Assembly: GCA_013377095.1 (NCBI GenBank)
Contig: JACAAY010000022.1
Span: 1-54,906 of the forward strand
Direction of reading: 5' to 3'
Origin: Desulfuromonadales bacterium
GTDB lineage: Bacteria; Desulfobacterota; Desulfuromonadia; Geobacterales; Pseudopelobacteraceae
DNA: 54,906 nt
Position 1 is the stretch's first letter. Each line of letters begins with the position of its first letter. The notes under the pieces are model-generated. The model searched no databases, was not told the origin of the DNA, and saw only the letters and a list, made by a program, of their open reading frames with translations. The position numbers were made by a program, and so were the translations under genes. Shown here piece by piece: positions 25,121 through 33,082 of this stretch.

Positions 25121-25567
25121 CTACTCAAAGGCGGGCAACCCGCTCTTCAGCTTCCAGGCCATTTGCTTGAAATAGTCGCGCTTGCCGATTTCGTGATAGA
25201 CCCAATCCTGTTTGTAGGTCAGCGTCTTGACCCTGTTGGAAGGCATGATGTAGTAGTCGAACTCGACAACTGCGCTCCCGGTTGCATCCCCGGTCTCCTT
25301 CACGGTAAGGACGTGCTCGGCCAGGACACGATAGTCGGTGATGGTGATGTCACGCTTCCTGAGCGCTGCTGCCGAGGCCATAAAGGCATCGAGTTGATCC
25401 GTTTCCATGAAAAGCAGACCGGCGCTTTCAATTTCCCGCCAGCGCAATTTGCTGTTGTACTGTTTGACACTCTTTTCAAATTCAGAGCGAACACTGACGT
25501 CGCTGACACAGGCAGCGCACAGCAGACAGCAGAACAGTATACTCATTAACTTAACGATTCTGTACAT
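25121..25567 (-). CDS. Predicted lipoprotein of unknown function
   Basis: A 148-residue protein. The signal peptide is [20 protein letters not shown], with a plausible though non-canonical lipobox (LCAAC, cysteine 20). The mature part is polar with a mixed alpha/beta pattern ([62 protein letters not shown]). This fits small secreted proteins of deltaproteobacteria with an NTF2-like appearance, but I do not recognise a family. The start at 25567 overlaps the preceding gene by 22 bp and has GGAGAGGGAAC. An alternative ATG at 25546 forms a TAATG junction. It sits between xerC and the MTHFR fusion. Confidence 0.65.
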   Translation of the reverse strand: MYRIVKLMSILFCCLLCAACVSDVSVRSEFEKSVKQYNSKLRWREIESAGLLFMETDQLDAFMASAAALRKRDITITDYRVLAEHVLTVKETGDATGSAVVEFDYYIMPSNRVKTLTYKQDWVYHEIGKRDYFKQMAWKLKSGLPAFE

Positions 25568-27399
25568 AGGTGTTCCCTCTCCTTGGTGTGGATGTGATTG
25601 ATCAGCTCCAGGGCCAGCTCCACCTTTCCGAAGGGGGGCATCAGATAGTACCCCCCGGCGGATGTGAAGGTGGCGTCAATGAATTCCCTGGCAATGGCCA
25701 GTCCTTCGCGCACACCGGCCTCCTTCTCCAGCCCCCGCATGCGGGCGCGGATAGATTCCGGAATGGAAATGCCCGGTACTTCATTGTGCAGGTATTCGGC
25801 GTTACGCTCACTGACCAGCGGCATGATACCCGGTATCAGGGGAATGCGGCAGTCAGCTGTCTGCTTCAGCGCTTCAAAAAACAGCGCCGGATCATAGATC
25901 GGCTGGGTTTGGGCAAAGACCGCGCCATTGGCGACTTTTTTTCGCAACCTCCCGGCCTGATGGACCATATCCTTTGTATTCGGGTTGAAGGCCGCGCCGA
26001 TCGTAAAACCTGCACCCCCACCGATGGGATTGCCCACGGCGTTGACTCCCCGGTTCAGATCGCTCAACAGCTTGATCAGGGTCAGCGAATGCAGGTCAAA
26101 GACCGACGTGGCGCCGGCGTGGTCTCCCATGCTGGCCGGATCGCCGGTCACCGCCAGGACAGAACGGATTCCCAGCAGGCTGGCCCCCAGCAGGTCCGAT
26201 TGCATACCGATCAGGTTGCGGTCGCGGCCGGTGATGTGGATGATCACCCGGATGCCCACCTGCTGCTGGATGAGACTCCCCAAAGCGATGTTGCCCATGC
26301 GGGGACGGGCCAGGGGATTTTCTGCCAGGTTGATGGCATCGGCGCCGGCCAGTTTGAGGCGACGGCAGCCCTCGATGATGCGGCTGCAATCCAGACCCTT
26401 GGGCGGATCCAGCTCCACCGTGATGACCGTACGCCTACCCCAGTCATCCAGGAAAGAACCGCTGTCGGGGCGCCAGGGTTGCTCCGGTTCGCTGACACTG
26501 ACGCCGGCTGGCCGGCTGCGCACAACCGGTTTGCAGCCCGCCAGGGCACGGGCGACGGCGGCGATGTGCTCCGGGGTAGTGCCACAGCAGCCACCCACCA
26601 GCCCGGCCCCGGCCGCGACCATCTCCTGCGCCATGCTGGCAAAATAGTCTGGGGTGGCGCGGTAGATGTAGCGTCCGCCGCGGTATTCGGGAAAACCGCT
26701 GTTGGCGTAGGCCACAATCGGTTTGTCAGTTACGGCGCTCAGCCGCTGCACGACCTTGAGCAGTTCCAGGGGGCCGGCGCCACAATTGGCGCCCACCAGA
26801 TCAGCCCCGGCCAACTCCACAGCTGCGCAGAAACGTTCCACCGTGGAGCCGTCGCTGCTGCGGCCCCCCTCCAGAAAGGCCATGGAGGCGCACACCTCCA
26901 GACCGGTGGAACGGGCGGCTCGAACGGCAGCCACCAGCTGCGGCAACGATGAAAAGGTTTCCAGCAGGAAGAGATCGACGCCCCCCTCGGCCAGGGCTTG
27001 GCACTGGAGCCGGAAAATCTCAACCATCTCGGCTTCGCCCGGTTCGCGCTCCTCCCCTTTGATCCGCACCAGCGGGCCGACAGAGCCGGCCACCAGCACA
27101 TCCCGGCCACGGTCGGCTGCCTGGCGGGCGATGCGGGCTCCGGTCAGGTTGATCTCAACCACCTTGTGCCCCAGGCCGATGGCGGCCAGCTTGGTATAAT
27201 TCGCGCCAAAGGTGTTGGTCTCAATCACCTGGGCCCCGGCGCTGACGTATTCGTCGGCCAGTTCCCGTACCAGGGCGGGACGCACCAGATTCAGATGTTC
27301 AAAATTGCTGTCAAGGCTGACACCCCGGGCATAGAGCATGGTACCCACGGCGCCGTCGCCGGTCAGAATTTCATGTTTCAGCCGTTCAAGGATATTCAT
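25546..27399 (-). CDS. Bifunctional homocysteine S-methyltransferase / methylenetetrahydrofolate reductase
   Basis: A 617-residue fusion. Residues about 1-290 form a homocysteine methyltransferase barrel (ILTGDGAVGTMLYARG, ETNTFGANYTKLAA, LFLLETFSS) with the zinc-binding cysteines in GANCGAGP and GGCCGTTPEHI. Residues about 320-610 form a MetF-type reductase (TVELDPPKGLD, ADAINLAENPLARPRMG, HITGRDRN, SVLAVTGDP, GAAFNPN, FAQTQPIYDP). It links C1-tetrahydrofolate with methionine. ATG 27399 begins the conserved protein; an upstream in-frame start exists. The ribosome site is weak. The start of the lipoprotein gene overlaps its 3' end. Confidence 0.9.
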   Translation of the reverse strand: MNILERLKHEILTGDGAVGTMLYARGVSLDSNFEHLNLVRPALVRELADEYVSAGAQVIETNTFGANYTKLAAIGLGHKVVEINLTGARIARQAADRGRDVLVAGSVGPLVRIKGEEREPGEAEMVEIFRLQCQALAEGGVDLFLLETFSSLPQLVAAVRAARSTGLEVCASMAFLEGGRSSDGSTVERFCAAVELAGADLVGANCGAGPLELLKVVQRLSAVTDKPIVAYANSGFPEYRGGRYIYRATPDYFASMAQEMVAAGAGLVGGCCGTTPEHIAAVARALAGCKPVVRSRPAGVSVSEPEQPWRPDSGSFLDDWGRRTVITVELDPPKGLDCSRIIEGCRRLKLAGADAINLAENPLARPRMGNIALGSLIQQQVGIRVIIHITGRDRNLIGMQSDLLGASLLGIRSVLAVTGDPASMGDHAGATSVFDLHSLTLIKLLSDLNRGVNAVGNPIGGGAGFTIGAAFNPNTKDMVHQAGRLRKKVANGAVFAQTQPIYDPALFFEALKQTADCRIPLIPGIMPLVSERNAEYLHNEVPGISIPESIRARMRGLEKEAGVREGLAIAREFIDATFTSAGGYYLMPPFGKVELALELINHIHTKEREHLCTESLS

Positions 27400-27468
27400 A
27401 TCGGATGTGCCTGGCTCCCCCAGTACGCTGTCACCACCGCGGTTGTGCGTCAAAGGGACTATCTGCTG

Positions 27469-27497
27469 TTGCCCGAATGCCCAAGATGGGGTATAAA
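27469..27497 (+). promoter_or_regulatory. Promoter of the DedA gene
   Basis: TTGCCC, 17 bp, TATAAA, ending 37 bp before the ATG. Confidence 0.5.
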
Positions 27498-27534
27498 AAC
27501 AGATTGCTGATTAAATTGTTACACGGAGTTTTCA

Positions 27535-28143
27535 ATGCATGCACTTGTTCAATGGCTGCTGGATACCATCGGCAGCATGGGGTATCCGGGCATATTCCTG
27601 CTGATGGCCATGGAAAGTTCGGTCATCCCGGTGCCGAGCGAACTGGTCATGCCGCCGGCCGGATACCTGGCCTTCCAGGGGCAGATGAATATGGCCGCCG
27701 CCATCCTGTGCGGCGCCCTGGGAAGCCTGGTGGGCGCCTACGCCAACTACTTCGCCTCCCATTATCTGGGGCGGCCGCTGATCATCAAATACGGCAGGTA
27801 TGTACTGATCCCGCCCGACAAATTCGAACGGGTGGAGCTTTTTTTTCTAAAGCACGGCGAGATATCAACTTTTATCGGCAGACTGCTGCCGGTGGTGCGT
27901 CATCTGATTTCGATCCCGGCCGGGCTGTCCGGCATGAACCACCTGCGTTTCTCGCTCTACACGCTGCTGGGAGCGGGCATCTGGTGCAGCATCCTGACCG
28001 GTATCGGCTATGTCATCGGCGAAAATCAGCAGCTGATCATGCAGTATGCCCACCAGGCGCTGGTCTGGGTGGTGGTTTTCAGTATCGCCCTGATCAGCGT
28101 CTATGTCTGGCGGCAGCGACGACGCACCGGTATTAAAGCGTAA
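27535..28143 (+). CDS. DedA-family membrane protein
   Basis: A 202-residue inner-membrane protein of the DedA/VTT family, linked to undecaprenyl-phosphate and phospholipid flipping and to envelope stability. It has the characteristic PVPSELVMPPAGYLAFQG re-entrant loop (about 32-50) with conserved Glu, then GSLVGAYANYFASHYLGRP, HGEISTFIGRLLPVVRHLISIPAGLSGM (about 103-133) with the conserved Arg residues, and two C-terminal membrane helices. It ends in a basic tail (WRQRRRTGIKA). It has its own promoter. The PgeF gene starts 58 bp later. Confidence 0.9.
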   Translation: MHALVQWLLDTIGSMGYPGIFLLMAMESSVIPVPSELVMPPAGYLAFQGQMNMAAAILCGALGSLVGAYANYFASHYLGRPLIIKYGRYVLIPPDKFERVELFFLKHGEISTFIGRLLPVVRHLISIPAGLSGMNHLRFSLYTLLGAGIWCSILTGIGYVIGENQQLIMQYAHQALVWVVVFSIALISVYVWRQRRRTGIKA

Positions 28144-28200
28144 AGAACAACAGAAGGCAAAGGGATTTTTCGGCGCAGTGCGCAGAGGAGACGTAATTTC

Positions 28201-29010
28201 ATGCAGATCAAACGCATCGGCCGCATCCACTATCTGGCAGCCGAGTTCAACGGTTCGCCCGGTTCCATTCAGGGTTTCACCACCCGCCACGAAGGGGTTT
28301 CACGCCCCCCCTACAACTCCCTCAACCTGGGGACCACCACCCTGGACCAGCAGCACAGCGTGGAGGGAAATCGCAGCCTGCTGATGACCGCCTTCGGTGT
28401 TGCCGAGGACTCGCTGCTCACGGCCCGCCAGGTTCATGGCAGTGACATCCTGATCATCGATACCCCCAATGAGGACGTGTCCCATTTTCTGTCGGTGGAG
28501 AGTGATGCCATCATCACCAACCAGCCGGGCCTGATGATCGGTGTCTGCGTGGCCGACTGTGTCCCGATTCTGCTGCTGGATCCGGAAAAACAGGTGGTAG
28601 CGGCCGTGCATGCCGGCTGGCAGGGAACAGCCGGGCGCCTGACAGCCAAGACCGTTAGCGCCATGAAGTCACATTTTGGCTGTGACCCCGCTTCCCTGCA
28701 GGCTGCCATCGGCCCCTGCATCTCCCCCTGCTGCTACGAGGTGGACGCGCCGGTCAGACATTCCTTTCTCCAGAGCGGGCTTCCCTGGGATGCGGTTGCC
28801 GTGGCAAGCGGTGAGGGAAAGTGGAAACTCGACCTGGCGGCCACCAACCGGCAGCTACTGATCTCTGCCGGTGTTCCCGCAACTGCGATCCAGAGCGCTG
28901 ACATGTGCGTCAGTTGCCAGCGGGAGCTGTTCTTCTCCCACCGCAGGGATAACGGAGAAACCGGACGGCAGATGGGATTTATTATGTTGAAATCGGTTCA
29001 AGGTTCTTAG
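28201..29010 (+). CDS. pgeF: PgeF/YfiH-family multicopper-fold purine nucleoside enzyme
   Basis: A 269-residue YfiH-family (Cu-oxidase_4) protein. The zinc ligands lie in TARQVHGSD (His about 79), VCVADCVPILLLD (Cys about 119) and VHAGWQGTAGRL (His about 140). The family catalyses purine nucleoside phosphorolysis/deamination and, in E. coli, edits peptidoglycan precursors. CCYEVDAPV and CVSCQRELFFSHRRDNGETGRQMGFI close the domain. ATG 28201 has GAGGAGACGT upstream. It probably shares a transcript with dedA. Confidence 0.88.
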   Translation: MQIKRIGRIHYLAAEFNGSPGSIQGFTTRHEGVSRPPYNSLNLGTTTLDQQHSVEGNRSLLMTAFGVAEDSLLTARQVHGSDILIIDTPNEDVSHFLSVESDAIITNQPGLMIGVCVADCVPILLLDPEKQVVAAVHAGWQGTAGRLTAKTVSAMKSHFGCDPASLQAAIGPCISPCCYEVDAPVRHSFLQSGLPWDAVAVASGEGKWKLDLAATNRQLLISAGVPATAIQSADMCVSCQRELFFSHRRDNGETGRQMGFIMLKSVQGS

Positions 29011-29017
29011 TTGATGG

Positions 29018-29052
29018 ATTGAACCTTGAACCACGAACCTTGAACCACGAAC
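29018..29052 (+). repeat. Short direct repeats
   Basis: The unit cttgaaccacgaac occurs twice in tandem after a partial copy (ttgaaccttgaacc), between pgeF and comM. Arrays of this kind are low-complexity intergenic repeats; no function is assigned. Confidence 0.6.
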
Positions 29053-29062
29053 GGATTCTGTC

Positions 29063-29776
29063 ATGCTCGCAAAAGTCCTCAGCAGCGCTCTGATCGGTAT
29101 TGACGCCATTCTCGTTGATGTGGAGGTTGACCTGGCCCCCGGTTTGCCGGCTTTTGCCACGGTGGGACTGCCGGACGGAGCGGTCAAGGAGAGCAAGGAC
29201 CGGGTGCGGGCGGCATTGAAGAACTCGGGTTACGATTTCCCGGCCCGGCGCATCACCGCCAACCTGGCGCCAGCCGACATAAAAAAGGAGGGCGCCGCCT
29301 ACGATCTGCCCATCTCCATCGGCATCCTGGCGGCCACCGGTGTGGTCAAGGCAACCAGCCTGCAGCAGTACACCCTGCTGGGCGAACTTTCCCTGGACGG
29401 CAGCCTCAAACCGATCCGCGGGGCGCTCTCCATGGCGGTGGCTGCCAAACGGGCCGGCCTGACCGGCATCATTCTGCCACTCGAGAACGCTCCCGAAGCG
29501 GCGGTGGTGGAGGGGATCAGCGTCATCGGCGCCACCACCCTTTCACAGGTGGTTGAGTTCCTCAGCGGCCGCATCCCTATCGCCCCCCACCACATCGACC
29601 TGGAGGAGCTCTTCACCAGCAGCTGCGGCTACGGCGAGGATTTCAGCGAGGTCAAGGGGCAGGAGCACGCCAAACGGGCCATGGAGGTGGCGGCCAGTGG
29701 CGGTCATAATCTGCTCATGTTATATGTTGCAAGACCTCAAATGACTATTGATCAATATTTTACCTTTCCACAATAA
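29063..29776 (+). pseudogene. comM: comM 5' fragment (interrupted)
   Basis: Native codons run from ATG 29063 to about 29715 and cover the N-terminal Lon-protease-like fold of ComM/YifB (VDLAPGLPAFATVGLPDGAVKES, RITANLAPADIKKEGAAYDLPI, LLGELSLDGSLKPIRGALS) and the start of the AAA+ module (VKGQEHAKRAMEVAASGGHNLL). At attL the frame enters the element and adds about 20 foreign residues before a TAA at 29774-29776. The Walker A motif and everything after it lie 8.5 kb away at 38248-39126. ComM is a helicase needed for branch migration in natural transformation; this product would lack the ATPase. Confidence 0.93.
29702..29730 (+). other. attL of the comM element
   Basis: The comM sequence GGTCATAATCTG is followed by the core CT (29714-29715) and element sequence CATGTTATATGTTGC. 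The bases TGCT (29712-29715) are identical in attR. Confidence 0.8.
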
Positions 29777-30076
29777 CAACTCACTGTTATATCAACATAA
29801 TCAGGCAGGTCTTCCCCTTCCTTTCGTTCACCTCTTCGTTCCAATCCAGCAGAACCACCCACACAAACAACCAAGAATCAGGGGTTAATTTTCATACCAC
29901 ATGTGTTGCAAAAACGACACACCAGGGTAGTAGTGTCGTTTTCCCCGATTGCTCGCACATCTCCTCCCTATAGAAAAATTATATCTTAAATTAATCCGTG
30001 ATAATAAAACACTCCTCCTGTGTATATAAAGAAGTGAACGTACTGGTTTCGATACATAGCAGGGGAGAAAATACAA
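29777..30076. other. Left intergenic region of the element with a hairpin
   Basis: About 300 bp without a gene. It holds a perfect 10-bp inverted repeat AAAACGACAC/GTGTCGTTTT (29911-29920, 29933-29942) with a 12-base loop. This could be a terminator, an operator or, given the Rep-like gene downstream, an origin element. Confidence 0.5.
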
Positions 30077-31090
30077 ATGGCAGACATACAACAGGAGTTC
30101 GGGATTCATGCCCTAAACTTCACCATACATGATGTAAAATCAGATATCTACTATCTGAATAATGAGTACACTGAATACACGAATGACAAAGACATGGAGC
30201 ATATAGTCAGCTACCTGTTTAAACTTCAACTATCTGACTTCACAAAGTCAGACAAGAAGAAAGCTGATAAGAGATTTTACTCTGAGGTGCTTACTCACAA
30301 AGGATTGATTAACCTCTACCATACAGGAAAAGGCTACAACAAGGATACAGTACACATAGAAATGAAAGGCTCAGCATTTGACTCAGCAGAGTTGAATATT
30401 ACTGATGACGACATAAATAGAATAGTCAGTTGCATAGTTAAACCAGAAATCCCGTGGCCCTATGGTAAGGCTAACGTGACAGATATTCACATCTATGTCG
30501 ATGATAAACAGCAACTCCTAAATTTCGACCAATTGCAGAAACTAGCTGTTGAACACAGTGTCAGAACACAATGCAGTTTGGTTGCCTTCCCAGGTGCAAA
30601 GGATACTGATGCTAGGTCGCTAGTCTTTGGAGCAAGACCAAAGCGTTACAGCATTTATGAATCAGGCCGTCATCGGTATAGGAAAGAGGATTCAGCAAAC
30701 AAGGGCATTGATTCTGATTTTCTGGATTACATCAGAGTTGAGTTGCAGCTCTCAGGAGAACATGCAGCCGCAGCCCTTGGCAGGTATGCCGCCGGGGAGT
30801 CTCTGACATCGATCCACGGAGCATATTTTTCCGATGCAATCACATTCTTGTTACCATCCTGCCAGAAGAATAAAGCACGGTGGAAAACATTACCCGCATG
30901 GGCTCAGTTTCTTTCGGCAGCTGGAGACGCACCATACAAGCCGCCCCGGAAGCCGCCTACTGAAGGCGGACATACCGCACAGTTGGCACTGTATATCAGG
31001 AAACTTGAAGAACTGTATGGACCCAGGTTCGTTGCAAACCAGCTGCAACACCACATTGTCGAGCTGGATAAAAAGTGTATTGAATTCTGA
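30077..31090 (+). CDS. Possible replication initiation protein (Rep_trans-like)
   Basis: A 337-residue protein. The central part, SLVFGARPKRYSIYESGRHRYRKEDSANKG followed by LDYIRVELQLSGEHAAAALGRY (about 178-235), resembles the nicking domain of the Rep_trans/RstA group of rolling-circle initiators, in which an (I/L)YxKG segment precedes an RxExxL strand. The usual YDKG tyrosine is seen as IYESG. The N-terminal 150 residues are mixed and acidic (NNEYTEYTNDKDMEHI), with no further motif recognised. ATG 30077 has AGGGGAGA. It is the first gene of the element after a hairpin that might be its origin. The assignment is tentative. Confidence 0.4.
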   Translation: MADIQQEFGIHALNFTIHDVKSDIYYLNNEYTEYTNDKDMEHIVSYLFKLQLSDFTKSDKKKADKRFYSEVLTHKGLINLYHTGKGYNKDTVHIEMKGSAFDSAELNITDDDINRIVSCIVKPEIPWPYGKANVTDIHIYVDDKQQLLNFDQLQKLAVEHSVRTQCSLVAFPGAKDTDARSLVFGARPKRYSIYESGRHRYRKEDSANKGIDSDFLDYIRVELQLSGEHAAAALGRYAAGESLTSIHGAYFSDAITFLLPSCQKNKARWKTLPAWAQFLSAAGDAPYKPPRKPPTEGGHTAQLALYIRKLEELYGPRFVANQLQHHIVELDKKCIEF

Positions 31091-31210
31091 AAGACCTTCC
31101 TCTTAAAGATATACCCCCCAATACACACACCTCAGTAAATCAGACACTTAGCCACTCACCCATAAATACCAAATACCAGGGTCATCAGACCTAAATCCAA
31201 GGAGATTCAA

Positions 31211-31594
31211 ATGAATAAGCAAAAGATCAAGGACCATTTTACCACTCAGTACAGCAACGACATAGCCGACATTGCAGCCACCTACTGCTACGACTCAGCA
31301 CTAGCCAATGTCATGCAAGAAGCAATCACCAAGATCACCGGGGAAGTCTTCAACAGTTTCCTTGACTCCCTGTCTCACCTCATGACAACCGGTGACGATT
31401 CCACCCAGGCCATAGAACCTAAAGAGTTCTGCACAATCACCGCAGCCAAGCATCTTGGCCCAATTATCCGGCGCTGTCCTGCCTGTGACGCACCCAAAGT
31501 ATTACATGATCTTCGCGAGGTTGCCCGATTGGTGTTACTGCTCAACGTAGCCCGGGTGAAGGTGATTGTACTTCCGGAAACTGAAACCATCTAA
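31211..31594 (+). CDS. Hypothetical protein of the element
   Basis: A 127-residue protein with an all-alpha N-terminal half (MNKQKIKDHFTTQYSNDIADIAATY) and a single CPAC pair (RRCPACDAPKVLHDL, about 94-97), possibly half of a metal site or a redox pair. I recognise no family. ATG 31211 has AAGGAGATTCAA, so translation is likely. It follows the Rep-like gene by 120 bp on the same strand. A 9-bp stem (GGGGAGAGC/GCTCTCCCC, 31621-31642) lies after its stop. Confidence 0.55.
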   Translation: MNKQKIKDHFTTQYSNDIADIAATYCYDSALANVMQEAITKITGEVFNSFLDSLSHLMTTGDDSTQAIEPKEFCTITAAKHLGPIIRRCPACDAPKVLHDLREVARLVLLLNVARVKVIVLPETETI

Positions 31595-32027
31595 CCACCA
31601 AGCGAGTGCGAAGCACGAGCGGGGAGAGCGGTAGCTCTCCCCATATCCACAGTCTACACATTGTTGTGCTCAGCCAGCTTCGATATCCGACTGCATGATG
31701 TTATCACCCTGAAATCATCACCCCTGGCTGTGTATGTCGAACCTGTAGAAGTTAATGGACTGTTGGAAGTAAAAGCCCGCAAGGTATAGCTGATGGTATG
31801 CCTTGCCTAGAAAAAACTTCGTAACTCACACACAGCCCGAACTACCCCCCCTTAAATGTAAAACTGTTCCTAAATGCTCAGATTATCAATGCTATTCACT
31901 TCTGAATTGCAATTCACTTGTGCGCTGCAATTCAGAAGTGATTAGACTAATTTAATTTATCTGATTGACAGGCTGTACCTGTGTTTGGTATAGCTTGCCC
32001 AGCAGTTCACACCAAAAGGAGAAATAT
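31595..32027. other. Non-coding region with two strong inverted repeats
   Basis: About 430 bp. It holds the hairpin 31621-31642; a copy of the dispersed repeat CTGATGGTATGCCTTGCC (31790-31807), whose inverted partner is at 32768-32785; and a perfect 16-bp inverted repeat TCACTTCTGAATTGCA (31896-31911) / TGCAATTCAGAAGTGA (31926-31941), just before the BRO-N gene. No convincing gene is present. Confidence 0.6.
31896..31941. repeat. Perfect 16-bp inverted repeat upstream of the BRO-N gene
   Basis: Arms 31896-31911 and 31926-31941 with a 14-base centre. There is no T-run, so it is more likely an operator or a single-strand structure than a terminator. Confidence 0.7.
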
Positions 32028-32510
32028 ATGGAGATACTACCCGGCTTCCAGGTCCGGACAATAGACAGGGACGGCAAAATCTGGTTCATTGCCAACGACG
32101 TAGCAGCAAGGCTGGGATACAAAATCCCTAAGGATGCAGTCAAAGCGCACTGTAAGCGCCCGGAATTATTAAAAGGAGGTGAATCAGTACCCCATACCTC
32201 AAGCCCTCGTGGGATAATGATCATCCCTGAAAGTGACATGTACCGCCTGATTCTGCGCAGTAAGCTACCAGCAGCAGAGAGATTTCAAGACTGGTTGGCT
32301 GATGAAGTGCTTCCTTCAATTTTAAAAACTGGATGTTACGGTATTCCTGAGCGAATGCCGACAAGCTTTGCTGATGCTCTCACGCTCTTGGCAGACTCTG
32401 AAGAGAGTAAGACAGAAAACAAGGCCCTGAACGATCCTGAGACGCTGCGTGCACTTCTCATGCAATACTCTGAGCAGGAACAAAAGAATTTAGAACCCAC
32501 TTCCATATAG
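32028..32510 (+). CDS. BRO-N domain protein (antirepressor-like)
   Basis: A 160-residue protein. The N-terminal BRO-N domain is about 8-105: VRTIDRDGKIWFIANDVAARLGYKIPKDAVKAHCK, then IIPESDMYRLILRSKLPAAERFQDWLADEVLPSILKTGCY, the signature of phage antirepressors. The usual C-terminal KilA-C/ANT domain is missing. The tail is short and acidic and ends in SEQEQKNLEPTSI. ATG 32028 follows AAAAGGAGAAATAT. It probably regulates an element function, maybe through the 16-bp palindrome 86 bp upstream. Confidence 0.85.
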   Translation: MEILPGFQVRTIDRDGKIWFIANDVAARLGYKIPKDAVKAHCKRPELLKGGESVPHTSSPRGIMIIPESDMYRLILRSKLPAAERFQDWLADEVLPSILKTGCYGIPERMPTSFADALTLLADSEESKTENKALNDPETLRALLMQYSEQEQKNLEPTSI

Positions 32511-32546
32511 TGGGTCATCAATCCAATAAACCCAGGAGGTAGCACC

Positions 32547-32711
32547 ATGACCGCAGCAGCATGTAGCACATGCCCCGGAAACCTCAACAGCCACCCCAGC
32601 CTGATGAAGCACCTGGACATAGATCAGAAGTCCCTTATTAGTGTCCTGATTTGCCAGAACTGCTCACAGGAATATATACAAGGTCAGTATGTTGGGGATG
32701 GTCAGGAGTAG
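32547..32711 (+). CDS. Small CXXC protein
   Basis: A 54-codon open frame with CCAGGAGGTAGCACC before the ATG, one of the best ribosome sites in the element. The product has CSTC (6-9) and CQNC (36-39), a spacing suited to a zinc ribbon, and an acidic C terminus. It follows the BRO-N gene by 36 bp and is probably cotranscribed. Family unknown. Confidence 0.55.
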   Translation: MTAAACSTCPGNLNSHPSLMKHLDIDQKSLISVLICQNCSQEYIQGQYVGDGQE

Positions 32712-33082
32712 GATGGTGTGGTACGGGGTAGAGTGGGGATAAGCTATAGGATGCTGTGGGTGGGGTGGGTAAGGCATACCATCAGTAGGCATACAGGCTA
32801 TAGTCTATAACCCATATACATTTTTCTTCGAAAGAATGTTGTTAGGGTACCACTAAAATTAGAATCTGTCAAGTATTATTTTTAATGAAAGAGGCGATTG
32901 CCAGGAATTGTGGCGGAATTGGTAATGAATTGTTACCAATGTCAGGGGGCCGGTATCTCTTCGGGGGTACTGGCCTTTTCTGTATGCAGCTTCTCCACTT
33001 CCAGCAAGCGGCTTTTGACTGAGTGTATTACTTGTATGCTTCATCCGGCTTTTGCAGTCCGAGGTAGACCTATTCCAAATGC
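32712..33082. other. Non-coding region with G-rich tract and hairpins
   Basis: About 370 bp. It has a G-rich, T-poor tract (32700-32770), the inverted partner of the dispersed repeat (32768-32785), an 8-bp inverted repeat ATTGGTAA/TTACCAAT (32918-32940), and a terminator-like hairpin GGCCGGTA...TACTGGCC followed by TTTT (about 32949-32982). No gene was recognised. Confidence 0.5.
32949..32986 (+). terminator. Terminator-like hairpin
   Basis: GGCCGGTA, twelve bases, TACTGGCC, then TTTT. One G-T pair is in the stem. It would end the BRO-N/CXXC transcript. Confidence 0.5.

Noticed and set aside
29018..29052. Direct repeats as a possible CRISPR array
   Set aside because: Units are adjacent without spacers and there are only two to three copies; no cas genes in the window.
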